The notes under the pieces are model-generated. The model ran no database searches, had not been told where the DNA came from, and worked only from the letters and a program-made list of their open reading frames with translations. DNA of 64,000 bases from Piscinibacter sp. HJYY11. Lineage in GTDB: Bacteria; Pseudomonadota; Gammaproteobacteria; Burkholderiales; Burkholderiaceae_C. Of this stretch, positions 26,882-37,413 are shown piece after piece. The position numbers were made by a program, and so were the translations under genes. The stretch lies in assembly GCF_016735515.1 (NCBI RefSeq), contig NZ_JAERQZ010000001.1, positions 3,088,746 to 3,152,745 on the forward strand. Reading direction: 5' to 3'. Every line of letters starts with the position of its first letter. Within the stretch, counting starts at the first letter, position 1.

Positions 26882-27337
26882 TGCACCGCCTTCGCCCGCA
26901 CGCGGCCATTGCCGGCGCGAACAGATTCATTGCGCAAAACGACAACGAAGCGGCAAACACGCGACAAGGCCGTGGAGAGGCCTCGTGTTGTACGCCCCCC
27001 GCAAACGCTGGGGGGAATCCCCCCTCGCCCCTCGGTCGAGGGTGACTTTCTCTCCGTCGCCCGCGGCCGATCGGCAGGGTCTTGGTTATATTGCCGCCTG
27101 TCGCCGTGCACCCGCTCAAATAAGAGGGCATCAGCGAATGCTTCCGAAAGGAAGCAAGGGGGGAACAACTTCCGGACCTATGCCGAGTGAGGTGCAAGGC
27201 ACCCACCCTGGCGATCCATGTTCGCCCCGCCGTGGCCGTCGCAGCCGGGGGGTGCGCCAAGACATCGTGTTCCGTGACCCCGCAGCATCGCGCTGCAGGT
27301 CATGGCCGTGTTCGAACGCATCGCCACCGGAGGCCTC
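26882..27337. other. Gene-free region of 456 bases rich in hairpins
   Basis: No credible gene on either strand. Left part: a CCCCCC run (26995-27000), GGGGGG (27010-27015) and CCCCCC (27019-27024) can pair two ways. A hairpin CCCTCG-GT-CGAGGG follows. Around 27087 a TATATT could be a plus-strand -10 element. The putative leader downstream of it holds a 7-bp stem closed by a GAAA tetraloop (27139-27156). Its GGAAG can also pair with CTTCC at 27169-27173. GGCAT (27127-27131) pairs with ATGCC (27180-27184), and GGTGC-AAG-GCACC lies at 27191-27203. This looks like a structured 5' leader of the lipoprotein gene at 27338; it does not match a riboswitch consensus I know. Confidence 0.45.
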
Positions 27338-28996
27338 TTGAATCACAACCGTACTCCCCACGCCGCGACGGGCCACGCCGTCAGTCGCGCGCTCCTCGTC
27401 GCCGTGGCCTTCTCGGCCGTGCTGGCCGCCTGCGGCGGCGGGGGAGGCGACGGCGGAGGCGGTGGCGGCACGCCGTACGTCCAACCACCTCCCCCGCCCC
27501 CGCCCCCGCCCCCGCCGCCCCCGCCGCCGCCTCCCCCGCAGGACCCGGGCAGCGTGAGCAGCCGAACCCTGTCGTCCGCCAGCGGCCAGCCCGTGGTCGG
27601 CGCCACCGTGACAGTGGGAGGCAACACGCAGAGCACCGGAACGGATGGTGCGTTCTCGTTCCTGAACGTGACGCAGACCGATCGCCTCGCGGTCACGCTC
27701 TCGGCGCCCGGCTACATCCCCAACGTGCGCTACACCGCATCGGTCAACAACATCGACACCGTCGTGCCCGTGCAGCTCACGCCGGTCGCCACCACGCAGA
27801 GCGTCGACGCTGCCGTCGGAGGCACCGTCATATCGAGCGCCACCGCCCAGGTGAACTTCCCTGCCAACGCGATCGTCACCAGCGGCGGAGCGGCTCCGTC
27901 CACGGCGGTTAGCGTGCAAGTCACGCCGATCAACGTGGCCCAGGACCCCACCCTGCTGACCGGCGACTATCGCGTGTCGGCCAACACTTGGCTCCAGGTG
28001 CATGGCGCAATGTCGGTGGTGATCACCGACGGGACCGGCGGCTCGTATGACATCGCCCCCGGTCAGAACGCCACCCTGCGCATTCCCGTTTCGACACGCT
28101 CGGCGAACCGTCCTCCGGTCGCCGGGTTGTTCCGGTTCGAGCCAACGACCGGCTTCTGGGTCAACGAGGGCACGGCCACCCTGACCGGTGTCGGGCCGAA
28201 CCAGTACTACGCCGGCACTGTCACACGGAGCGGCACCTGGGTGGCCGGCACCCTGCCGGACACCGTGCAGGTAACCGGTTGCGTGGTGAACACCCTGGGC
28301 GAGCGTGTGAGCCGTGCTCGCGTCGAATCCGAAGGCGTGAACTACTCCGGCATGACCAGCACCCTCACCGACAGCAACGGCAACTTCTCCATTGCCATGC
28401 GAGCCGATGCCGAGTCCATCCTGTCCGCTCGCTGGGGCCGACGCATCTCGAACTACCTGGAAATCGAGACGGAAAAGTTGCCCCAAACCATTAGCGCAGG
28501 GTGCCTGGTTCTCGCCGACGCCATCAGCATCCGGCTGACCTGGGGGACCCACCCGCTGGATGTGGACTCGCACCTGATCACACCCCACGGCACGCACGTT
28601 TCGTACCTCAACCTGGGCTCGCTGCCAAGCCTGCCGTACGCGGCCCTCGACCACGACGACACCGACTCGAACGGGCCTGAGATCGTCAGCGTGCGCCAGG
28701 TCGTGCGCGGGGGGATCTACCGCTACTACGTCGCCAACTACTCTCGCACCTACACGCCTGCCATGACAGGCTCCCCGGTGCGGATCGAAATCACGGCAGG
28801 AGGCCATACGCGCATCTTCACGCCGCCCGCAGGTGAGGGCTTCAACGACTACTGGCATGCGTTCGACATCGCGGTCGATTCCGACTGCAACATCTCGGTC
28901 AACGCCACCAGTGCGCCCAACATCTGGGTTGCCACGCCTCCGGGTGCCCCGACCCAGACCCTCAGCGGACCTATCACCTACTGCCCGAACATCTGA
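27338..28996 (+). CDS. Large lipoprotein with polyproline spacer and carboxypeptidase-like/DUF2135-like domains
   Basis: A 552-residue exported protein. The signal peptide ends in LAAC, followed by a Gly run and about 18 consecutive prolines. Then come a carboxypeptidase-regulatory-like beta domain (GQPVVGATVTVGGNTQSTGT), a second one with NTLGERVSRARVESEG, and a C-terminal region with LTWGTHPLDVDSHLITPHG and LDHDDTDSNGPEIVSV. This last part resembles the DUF2135/YfaP family. A TTG start at 27338 is chosen because GGAGG lies 4 bases ahead and it gives a normal lipoprotein signal; an ATG at 27302 in the same frame is possible. Probably cell-surface. Followed by a strong terminator. Confidence 0.7.
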   Translation: MNHNRTPHAATGHAVSRALLVAVAFSAVLAACGGGGGDGGGGGGTPYVQPPPPPPPPPPPPPPPPPPQDPGSVSSRTLSSASGQPVVGATVTVGGNTQSTGTDGAFSFLNVTQTDRLAVTLSAPGYIPNVRYTASVNNIDTVVPVQLTPVATTQSVDAAVGGTVISSATAQVNFPANAIVTSGGAAPSTAVSVQVTPINVAQDPTLLTGDYRVSANTWLQVHGAMSVVITDGTGGSYDIAPGQNATLRIPVSTRSANRPPVAGLFRFEPTTGFWVNEGTATLTGVGPNQYYAGTVTRSGTWVAGTLPDTVQVTGCVVNTLGERVSRARVESEGVNYSGMTSTLTDSNGNFSIAMRADAESILSARWGRRISNYLEIETEKLPQTISAGCLVLADAISIRLTWGTHPLDVDSHLITPHGTHVSYLNLGSLPSLPYAALDHDDTDSNGPEIVSVRQVVRGGIYRYYVANYSRTYTPAMTGSPVRIEITAGGHTRIFTPPAGEGFNDYWHAFDIAVDSDCNISVNATSAPNIWVATPPGAPTQTLSGPITYCPNI

Positions 28997-29037
28997 CATA
29001 CCACGACGCTAGAAGGCCGGCGCGTCGCCGGCCCGAA

Positions 29038-29070
29038 GGGGCGGCCCTCGCGGGTGCGCCCCTTTTTTTT
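29038..29070 (+). terminator. Rho-independent terminator
   Basis: A GC-rich hairpin (GGGGCG / CGCCCC with an imperfect inner part) followed directly by eight T residues, about 40 bases past the lipoprotein stop. A smaller GGCCGGCG/CGCCGGCC hairpin sits just upstream at 29016-29033. It separates this gene from uvrA. Confidence 0.85.
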
Positions 29071-29155
29071 GGCCGACGGCCTCGGTCCCATGGCGACAGG
29101 TGTCAGCGGCGAGGGCATCGTGCCTCGCTATCATCTTCCGTTTCCCCGCCGCCCG

Positions 29156-32056
<2,901 letters not shown>

Positions 32057-32236
32057 TCTGAGCGCGCGTGGGCGCGACTTTTCTCACGACGTCGACACAC
32101 GACACGGTGCACCGCAGCAATGCGGCATCGGGCTTGCATGCGGGAGTTCCACCCTTGGCAAGCGGCAGACGCTTGCACTACATTGCCGCAGCCCCGCCCC
32201 ACCCCCTGTCGCGCAAAGCGCCACGACGACACCCCC

Positions 32237-35053
32237 ATGCCGCCTGCGCCCCTGCCCGCTGACGAATCACACCGGCTGGCCAGGCTCCACGCGACGGGCA
32301 TCCTCGACACTGCGCCCGAAGAAAGCTTCAACGCTCTCGCGCAGTGCGCCGCCGAGCTCTGCGGCACGCCGATCGCCGCGATCACCCTGCTCGACGCACA
32401 ACGCGAATGGATCAAGGCCGTGCACGGCTGGGACGACCTGCCGGTGCGCGAGATTCCGCGCGCCATCTCCTTCTGCAACCACACGCTGGTGAGCGAGGGC
32501 GTGTTCGAGGTGCACGACGCGGCGCACGATGTCCGGTTTGCACACAACCCCTTCGTCACCGGCGTGCCGCACATCCGCGGTTATGCGGGCGCGCCGCTGG
32601 TGCTCGATGGCGAGGTGCTGGGCGCGCTGTGCGTGATCGATTCGCGCCCCCGCACCTTGAGCGATGCGCAGCGCGCAAGCCTGGTGCAACTGGCCCGTGC
32701 CGCGAGCGCGCTGCTCGCCGCACCGCGCAACACCCCCCCGGCCGACGACGAGCGGCTGCGCCTCCTCGACTTCGCCCGGGCCTCGGGCGACTGGATGTGG
32801 GAAACCGATGCCTCGCTGCGCTACACCTGGGTGTCGTCGACCTTCGAGGCCGTGACCGGCCTCTCCCCGGCATCGGTGCGCGGCCAGCTGCTCGAGGACA
32901 CGCCCTTGCTCGATGGCCTGGGCCACCCGCTCGGGAGCGACCGCCGCCTGCACACGCTGCTTCAGCGGCGCCAGCCCATCACGCGCGTCATCACCGACAA
33001 GCCCACGCCGCGCGGCGTGCTGCAGGTGTCGCGCAGTGCGGTGCCGGTGTTCGACGCGAACGGCGAGTTCGCCGGCTACCGCGGCACGGCACGCGACGTG
33101 TCGGCGCACATCGCGGCCGAGCGGCGCACACACGCGCAAGGCGAGCTGCTGCGCAAGCTGTCGTCCCAGGTGCCGGGCGTGATCTTCCAGCTGTGGATGC
33201 AGCGCGACGGCACGCCCTTCTACACCTACGCGAGCGACGCCACGCGCGAGCTCTTCGGCGCCGAGCCGCCCCGCAACGGCGACGGCGGAGACTTCGACGT
33301 GGTGTGCCGCATGCTGCACCCGGACGATGCGCTCGAGTTCGTGCCGAGCCTGCTCGCCGCATCGCGTGCGCTGCGGCCCTGGCACCGCGAGTTCCGCATC
33401 ATCCGAGGCGGCACGGTGCGATGGATCGAGGTGCGGGCGGTGCCCGAGCGCCATGCCGAGGGCGGCACGCTGTGGCACGGCTTCTGTTCCGACGTGACCG
33501 CGCGCAAGGAGACCGAGCTCGCCCTGCGCAGCAGCGAGGAGCGGTGGGGCCTGGCGGCCGAGGCGGCCGGCATCGGCATCGCCGAGTTCGACCTCGACAG
33601 TGGCCGCATGAGCTTCGACGCACGCGCCTGCGCCAACCACGGCCTCAGGTTCCCGCAGGCCGACTACCGGCTCAACGACTGGCTGGCCGCCATCCACCCG
33701 AGCGACCGCTACGCGGTGCAGGCGCGGCTGGAGCATGCGCTCGCGACCGGCGGCATGCTGGAAGCGCGCTACCGCCAGCAACGGCCCGACGGCAGCGAGG
33801 CGATGCTCGAGATCTTCGCCCGCTGCACGCTCGGCGAGGCGCAGCGACCGATCGGCATGGTCGGCACCTGCCGCGACGTGACGCAGCAGGCCGCCCACGA
33901 ACAGCTGCGCCACGACAAGGAAGCCGCCGAGCGCGCCAGCCGCGCCAAGAGCGAATTCCTCTCGCGCGTGAGCCACGAATTGCGCACACCGCTCAACGGC
34001 ATCCTGGGTTTCGCCCAGCTGATGGCCATCGACCGTGTGCACCCCCTCGAACCCGACCAGGCCCGCCGGCTCGACAGTGTGATGCGCGCCGGCCGGCACC
34101 TGCTCGAACTCATCAACGACATGCTCAATCTCGCGCGCATCGAGCAGGAAGACTTCTCGCTCGAGCGAACGCCGGTCAACCTGGCCGCCACGCTGCAGAC
34201 CTGCTTCACGCTCATCCAGCCGGTGGCCGACAGCGCCGGCGTGCGCCTCGCGGCGCCCCCGCGCCGCGCCCACTGGGCACTGGCCGATGCACGCGCGGTG
34301 GAACAGGTGCTGCTCAACCTGCTGTCCAACGCCATCAAGTACAACCGGCCCGCCGGCACGGTGAAGGTCACGCTCTCGCGCGGCGACGAGCACATGTTCG
34401 TCGCCGTCACCGACGAAGGCGAGGGCCTCTCCGAGCAGCAGCAGGCGCGCCTCTTCCAGCCCTTCAACCGCCTGGGCGCGGAGCAGAGGCGAGTCGAAGG
34501 CACCGGCCTCGGCCTCGTGATCGCGCGGCAGCTGGCGGCATCGATGGGGGGCGAATTGAAGGTGGCGAGCCGCCCCGGCAAGGGCTCGACCTTCACGCTG
34601 AGCCTGCCCGCCGGCACCGCGCCCACCGGCACCCGCCACCGCAACGATCCGCGCGACCCGCTGCCGCCCGAGCCCACCTCGGCGCACCGCCAGGTGCTCT
34701 ATGTGGAAGACGAGCCGCTCAACGTGCTGCTGATGCAGGAGGTGTTCAAGTCACGGCCCCAGTGGGACCTGCACATCGCCACAGACGGCCAGGGCGGCCT
34801 CGCGGCGGCCCGCGCTCAGCACCACGATCTGCTGCTGATCGACATGAACCTGCCCGACATGAACGGGCTGGAGCTGATCCGCGCGCTGCGCGCCGACCCG
34901 CGCACCTCGGGCCTGCAGTGCATCGCGCTCTCGGCCGACGCGATGCAGGCGCAGATCGACGCGGCACTCGCCGCCGGCTTCGACGGCTACTGGACGAAGC
35001 CGATCAACGTGGCGTCCATGCTGGAAGGCCTGGGCCAAGCCCTCGAAAAGTAG
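32237..35053 (+). CDS. GAF/PAS hybrid sensor histidine kinase with receiver domain
   Basis: A 938-residue soluble hybrid kinase. Order: GAF domain (about 10-155, with RAISFCNHTLVSEG and LGALCVIDSRPR), then three PAS-like segments (about 165-590). The dimerisation/phosphoacceptor domain follows with SHELRTPLNGILGFAQLM (His near 580), then an ATPase domain with NLLSNAIKYNRPAG and GTGLGLVIARQL. A C-terminal receiver has the phospho-Asp in LLIDMNLPDMNG and the conserved Lys in WTKPIN. No membrane segment, so the signal is sensed in the cytoplasm. With only a receiver output, the phosphate probably passes to a separate protein or the receiver acts by binding. No partner regulator lies nearby. Confidence 0.92.
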   Translation: MPPAPLPADESHRLARLHATGILDTAPEESFNALAQCAAELCGTPIAAITLLDAQREWIKAVHGWDDLPVREIPRAISFCNHTLVSEGVFEVHDAAHDVRFAHNPFVTGVPHIRGYAGAPLVLDGEVLGALCVIDSRPRTLSDAQRASLVQLARAASALLAAPRNTPPADDERLRLLDFARASGDWMWETDASLRYTWVSSTFEAVTGLSPASVRGQLLEDTPLLDGLGHPLGSDRRLHTLLQRRQPITRVITDKPTPRGVLQVSRSAVPVFDANGEFAGYRGTARDVSAHIAAERRTHAQGELLRKLSSQVPGVIFQLWMQRDGTPFYTYASDATRELFGAEPPRNGDGGDFDVVCRMLHPDDALEFVPSLLAASRALRPWHREFRIIRGGTVRWIEVRAVPERHAEGGTLWHGFCSDVTARKETELALRSSEERWGLAAEAAGIGIAEFDLDSGRMSFDARACANHGLRFPQADYRLNDWLAAIHPSDRYAVQARLEHALATGGMLEARYRQQRPDGSEAMLEIFARCTLGEAQRPIGMVGTCRDVTQQAAHEQLRHDKEAAERASRAKSEFLSRVSHELRTPLNGILGFAQLMAIDRVHPLEPDQARRLDSVMRAGRHLLELINDMLNLARIEQEDFSLERTPVNLAATLQTCFTLIQPVADSAGVRLAAPPRRAHWALADARAVEQVLLNLLSNAIKYNRPAGTVKVTLSRGDEHMFVAVTDEGEGLSEQQQARLFQPFNRLGAEQRRVEGTGLGLVIARQLAASMGGELKVASRPGKGSTFTLSLPAGTAPTGTRHRNDPRDPLPPEPTSAHRQVLYVEDEPLNVLLMQEVFKSRPQWDLHIATDGQGGLAAARAQHHDLLLIDMNLPDMNGLELIRALRADPRTSGLQCIALSADAMQAQIDAALAAGFDGYWTKPINVASMLEGLGQALEK

Positions 35054-35064
35054 GCGCCAGAATG

Positions 35065-35091
35065 AAAAAAGCCGGTGCACTGCACCGGCTT
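35065..35091 (-). terminator. Bidirectional terminator between convergent genes
   Basis: Inverted repeat AAGCCGGTGCA / TGCACCGGCTT, preceded on the plus strand by six A residues. On the minus strand the stem is therefore followed by TTTTTT, ending the SWIB gene transcript 20 bases past its stop. In the plus direction it follows the histidine kinase gene with a weaker T tract. Confidence 0.85.
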
Positions 35092-35111
35092 GTTCTCAGC
35101 GCGAGGCCGAT

Positions 35112-35546
35112 TTACTTGAGGTGACCGTTGATCAGCTTGGTCATCTCGAACATCGACACTTGGCCCTTCTTGAAGATTTCCTTCAGCTTGGCGTCAGCGT
35201 TGATCATCGTGCGCTTGGCTGCGTCTTGCAGCTTGTTCGCCTTGATGTAGTCCCACACCTTCTTCGTGACCTCGGTGCGCGGAACCGGCTTGTCGCCAAT
35301 GATGGCGGCCAGTGCTGCGCTCGGGGTCATCGCCTTCATGAAGGCGGCGTTGGGGGTGCGCTTCTTCGCCGGAGCCTTGGCGGCCTTCTTGGCGGGAGCA
35401 GCCTTCTTAGCGGCTGCCTTCTTCGCCGGAGCGGCCTTCTTGGCCGGTGCCGCCTTCTTCGCCGGGGCGGCCTTCTTCGCTGCCGCCTTCTTGGCCGGAG
35501 CGGCCTTTTTTGCTGCGGGTTTCGCAGCCTTCTTCGCAGTTGCCAT
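35112..35546 (-). CDS. SWIB/MDM2 domain protein with Ala/Lys-rich histone H1-like tail
   Basis: A 144-residue protein in two parts. Residues 2-62 are an almost pure tandem array of AAKK/APAKK units, like the C-terminal tail of histone H1 and bacterial nucleoid proteins. Residues 66-144 form a SWIB domain (SAALAAIIGDKPVPRTEVTK, VWDYIKANKLQD, then TMINADAKLKEIF). Such proteins occur in many betaproteobacteria and in Chlamydia, presumably as DNA-binding chromosome proteins. The ATG at 35546 follows GGAGA by 8 bases; the frame is open further upstream. The repeats are prone to length changes by slippage. Confidence 0.9.
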   Translation of the reverse strand: MATAKKAAKPAAKKAAPAKKAAAKKAAPAKKAAPAKKAAPAKKAAAKKAAPAKKAAKAPAKKRTPNAAFMKAMTPSAALAAIIGDKPVPRTEVTKKVWDYIKANKLQDAAKRTMINADAKLKEIFKKGQVSMFEMTKLINGHLK

Positions 35547-35786
35547 TTCGAATTTCTCCATCAAATGAGTTGTTGATGTGCCCGTGTTGGGTGAGTGCCG
35601 CATGAGCTACTCGGTTCTCCATGGTCCACGTGCGGAGCGAATACTACTGCGAGAGTGCTGCATTGAGAAGCAGTTTTCATAGGTAAAACGCGCGCAAACG
35701 CGCTTCGCAGCGTGCTTTTGTCGTCGCTGCGCGTCACTTGTGTGCCTCGAGTGCGCCTCGAGGAGAGTCGAAGAGCGCTCCTGCGA

Positions 35787-36314
35787 TCAGCTCACGTCGC
35801 CCTCGCGCGGCTCGCGTTTTCGCCCGTGGAGCATCGATGCGACGAGGTTTTCGCGGTGCTGCAAGCTCATCGTGAGCACGCCGCCGACGTGCAGCGCGAC
35901 GAGGCCGACGAGCGTCCATGCCAGCGTGGTGTGCAGCGCGAACATGGTCTCGTCGCCCCAGTAGCGGTCGGTCGTGCAGAGCCAGCCGGTGAGGCCGGTG
36001 AGCGCCACGCAGCCGAGCAGCAGCAGCACCATCCAGCCGCCGAGCGGGTTGTGCCCGACGTGCCGCGCGGCGCGGCCGCGCAGCAGCGCCGCGAGGTAGC
36101 CGCCGGTCTCGCGCGGGCCGTGCACGAACTCCCCGAAGCGCGCGTAGGCACCGCCCACCGCACCCCACACGAGCCGCAGCAGCACCACCGTGAGCGGGGC
36201 GTAGCCGACGCCGTCGTGCCAATGCGTCCACCGCTCGCTGGTGAGCCAGGCCCCCGCCACACCGGCGATCAGCGCCAGGTGCAGGGCACGGACGGGGAGG
36301 TCCCAGACCTTCAT
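35787..36314 (-). CDS. Cytochrome b561 family membrane protein
   Basis: A 175-residue protein with four or five hydrophobic helices of the cytochrome b561/Ni-Fe-hydrogenase b-subunit family, which moves electrons across the membrane through two b haems. Candidate haem histidines are in RALHLAL, WHDGVGY, LHTTLAW and ALHVGGV. It is the last gene of the iron operon, 30 bases behind the PepSY gene. In this setting it could supply electrons for reducing siderophore-bound iron, but that is inference. The 240 bases downstream to the SWIB gene hold only weak hairpins. Confidence 0.8.
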   Translation of the reverse strand: MKVWDLPVRALHLALIAGVAGAWLTSERWTHWHDGVGYAPLTVVLLRLVWGAVGGAYARFGEFVHGPRETGGYLAALLRGRAARHVGHNPLGGWMVLLLLGCVALTGLTGWLCTTDRYWGDETMFALHTTLAWTLVGLVALHVGGVLTMSLQHRENLVASMLHGRKREPREGDVS

Positions 36315-36344
36315 CGAGGAACGTTCGGCGAGCGGCTCAGCGCG

Positions 36345-36626
36345 TCACTTGGCGGCGGCCTGGCCGGCCGGCAGCACCGGCTCGAAGGTCTTGGGGTCGA
36401 AGAAGGCCTCGGCCTTCTGGCCCTTCGGGTCGAAGCCGTAGACCTCGTAGCAGCCGTTCTCGACCTTGACCTTGCGCACCTTCCAGCCCTCGTTGACGAG
36501 CTTGGACTGCAGCTCCATCTGGCCGCGCCATTCGGCCTTGGGGGTGGTGCACTTCACGTCGCCGTGGGCCCGGGCGGCGCCGGTGGCGATGAGGGCGAGG
36601 GTGGCGATGAGGAGGTGGCGCTTCAT
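36345..36626 (-). CDS. PepSY domain periplasmic protein
   Basis: A 93-residue exported protein with a signal peptide ending ARA-H. The mature part is one PepSY domain: LQSKLVNEGWKVRKVKVENG then CYEVYGFDPKGQKAEAFFDP. PepSY domains are thought to inhibit proteases or to assist membrane redox proteins. The gene lies between piuC and the cytochrome b561 gene and was probably recruited as partner of the latter. Confidence 0.82.
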   Translation of the reverse strand: MKRHLLIATLALIATGAARAHGDVKCTTPKAEWRGQMELQSKLVNEGWKVRKVKVENGCYEVYGFDPKGQKAEAFFDPKTFEPVLPAGQAAAK

Positions 36627-36664
36627 GGCGGTCCTTTCGGGTCGATGAGGGAGAGAGCTACGGC

Positions 36665-37357
36665 TCAGGCGTCGGCCCAGGCGCGCAGGAGGTTGTGGTA
36701 CGTGCCGGTGAGGCCGATCACGGCGGGGTCGTCTTCGCCGTGGCGCGAGCGCAGGCTCATCAGGTGCTGGTCCATGTCGAACAGCAGGCGGCGCTGCTCG
36801 TCACTGCGCACCATGCTCTCGATCCAGAAGAAGCTGCCGATGCGGTGGCCGCGGGTCACCGGCTCGACGCGGTGCACGCTGGTGCCGGGGTAGAGCACCA
36901 TGTCGCCGGCCGGCAGCTTCACGCGCTTGCTGCCGTAGGTGTCTTCGATCACCAGCTCGCCGCCGTCGTACCCGTCGGGGTCGGCGAAGAAGAGGGTGCA
37001 GCTGATGTCGGTGCGCACGCGTTCGCCCGACGGCGAGCCCGGCACGTAGCGGATGGCGTTGTCGACGTGGTTGCCGAAGGCGTTGGCCGCGCCGCCATAG
37101 CGGTTGAAGAGCGGCGGGAAGACCTTCTTCGGCAGCGCCGCCGAGAAGAAGATCGCGTGGCGGTTGAGGCCGCGCAGCACGATCTCCTGCAGCGCGCGGG
37201 CTTCGGCGCAGTCCTGCGGCAGCTGCTCGTTGTTCTTGGCGAGGGCCGATTGCACCCCAGCGGTCACCCGGCCATCACCCCAGGGTGCGCGCGCGAGGAT
37301 CTCACGGGCAGTGCGGACTTCGTCGGGATTCAGGACCTGCTGGATGTGGTGGAGCAT
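36665..37357 (-). CDS. piuC: Fe2+-dependent dioxygenase PiuC
   Basis: A 230-residue 2-oxoglutarate/Fe(II) dioxygenase of the PKHD hydroxylase family. The Fe ligands are the H-x-D pair in [10 protein letters not shown] (His97, Asp99) and the distal His in [11 protein letters not shown], whose Arg binds 2-oxoglutarate. [13 protein letters not shown] is the conserved core. PiuC regularly accompanies catecholate siderophore receptors of the Fiu/PiuA type and is thought to modify a siderophore or iron-related substrate. Here it follows the fiu-type receptor by 56 bases, with a UUCG hairpin between. Confidence 0.93.
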   Translation of the reverse strand: MLHHIQQVLNPDEVRTAREILARAPWGDGRVTAGVQSALAKNNEQLPQDCAEARALQEIVLRGLNRHAIFFSAALPKKVFPPLFNRYGGAANAFGNHVDNAIRYVPGSPSGERVRTDISCTLFFADPDGYDGGELVIEDTYGSKRVKLPAGDMVLYPGTSVHRVEPVTRGHRIGSFFWIESMVRSDEQRRLLFDMDQHLMSLRSRHGEDDPAVIGLTGTYHNLLRAWADA

Positions 37358-37385
37358 GGCGATGGCTTTGCTGGTGTGGGAGGAG

Positions 37386-37407
37386 CACCGGCCCCGAAGG
37401 GCCGGTG
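37386..37407 (-). repeat. Intercistronic hairpin with UUCG loop
   Basis: Perfect 9-bp inverted repeat (CACCGGCCC / GGGCCGGTG) closing the tetraloop UUCG on the mRNA, starting 7 bases after the receptor stop. There is no T run, so it more likely stabilises the upstream mRNA or sets the expression ratio of receptor to PiuC than acts as a full terminator. Confidence 0.6.
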
Positions 37408-37413
37408 GGAGGG

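Noticed and set aside
27099..27337. Leader as a cyclic-di-GMP (GEMM-I) riboswitch because of its GAAA tetraloop hairpin
   Set aside because: The conserved core around the ligand site (the ACGCAAAGCC-type strand) is missing; only the tetraloop is shared.
29071..29155. LexA/SOS box before uvrA
   Set aside because: No CTGT-N8-ACAG-like dyad was found in the gap.
35640..35710. Hairpins between the SWIB and cytochrome b561 genes as a terminator of the iron operon
   Set aside because: Stems are only 4-5 bp with short T runs; too weak to call.
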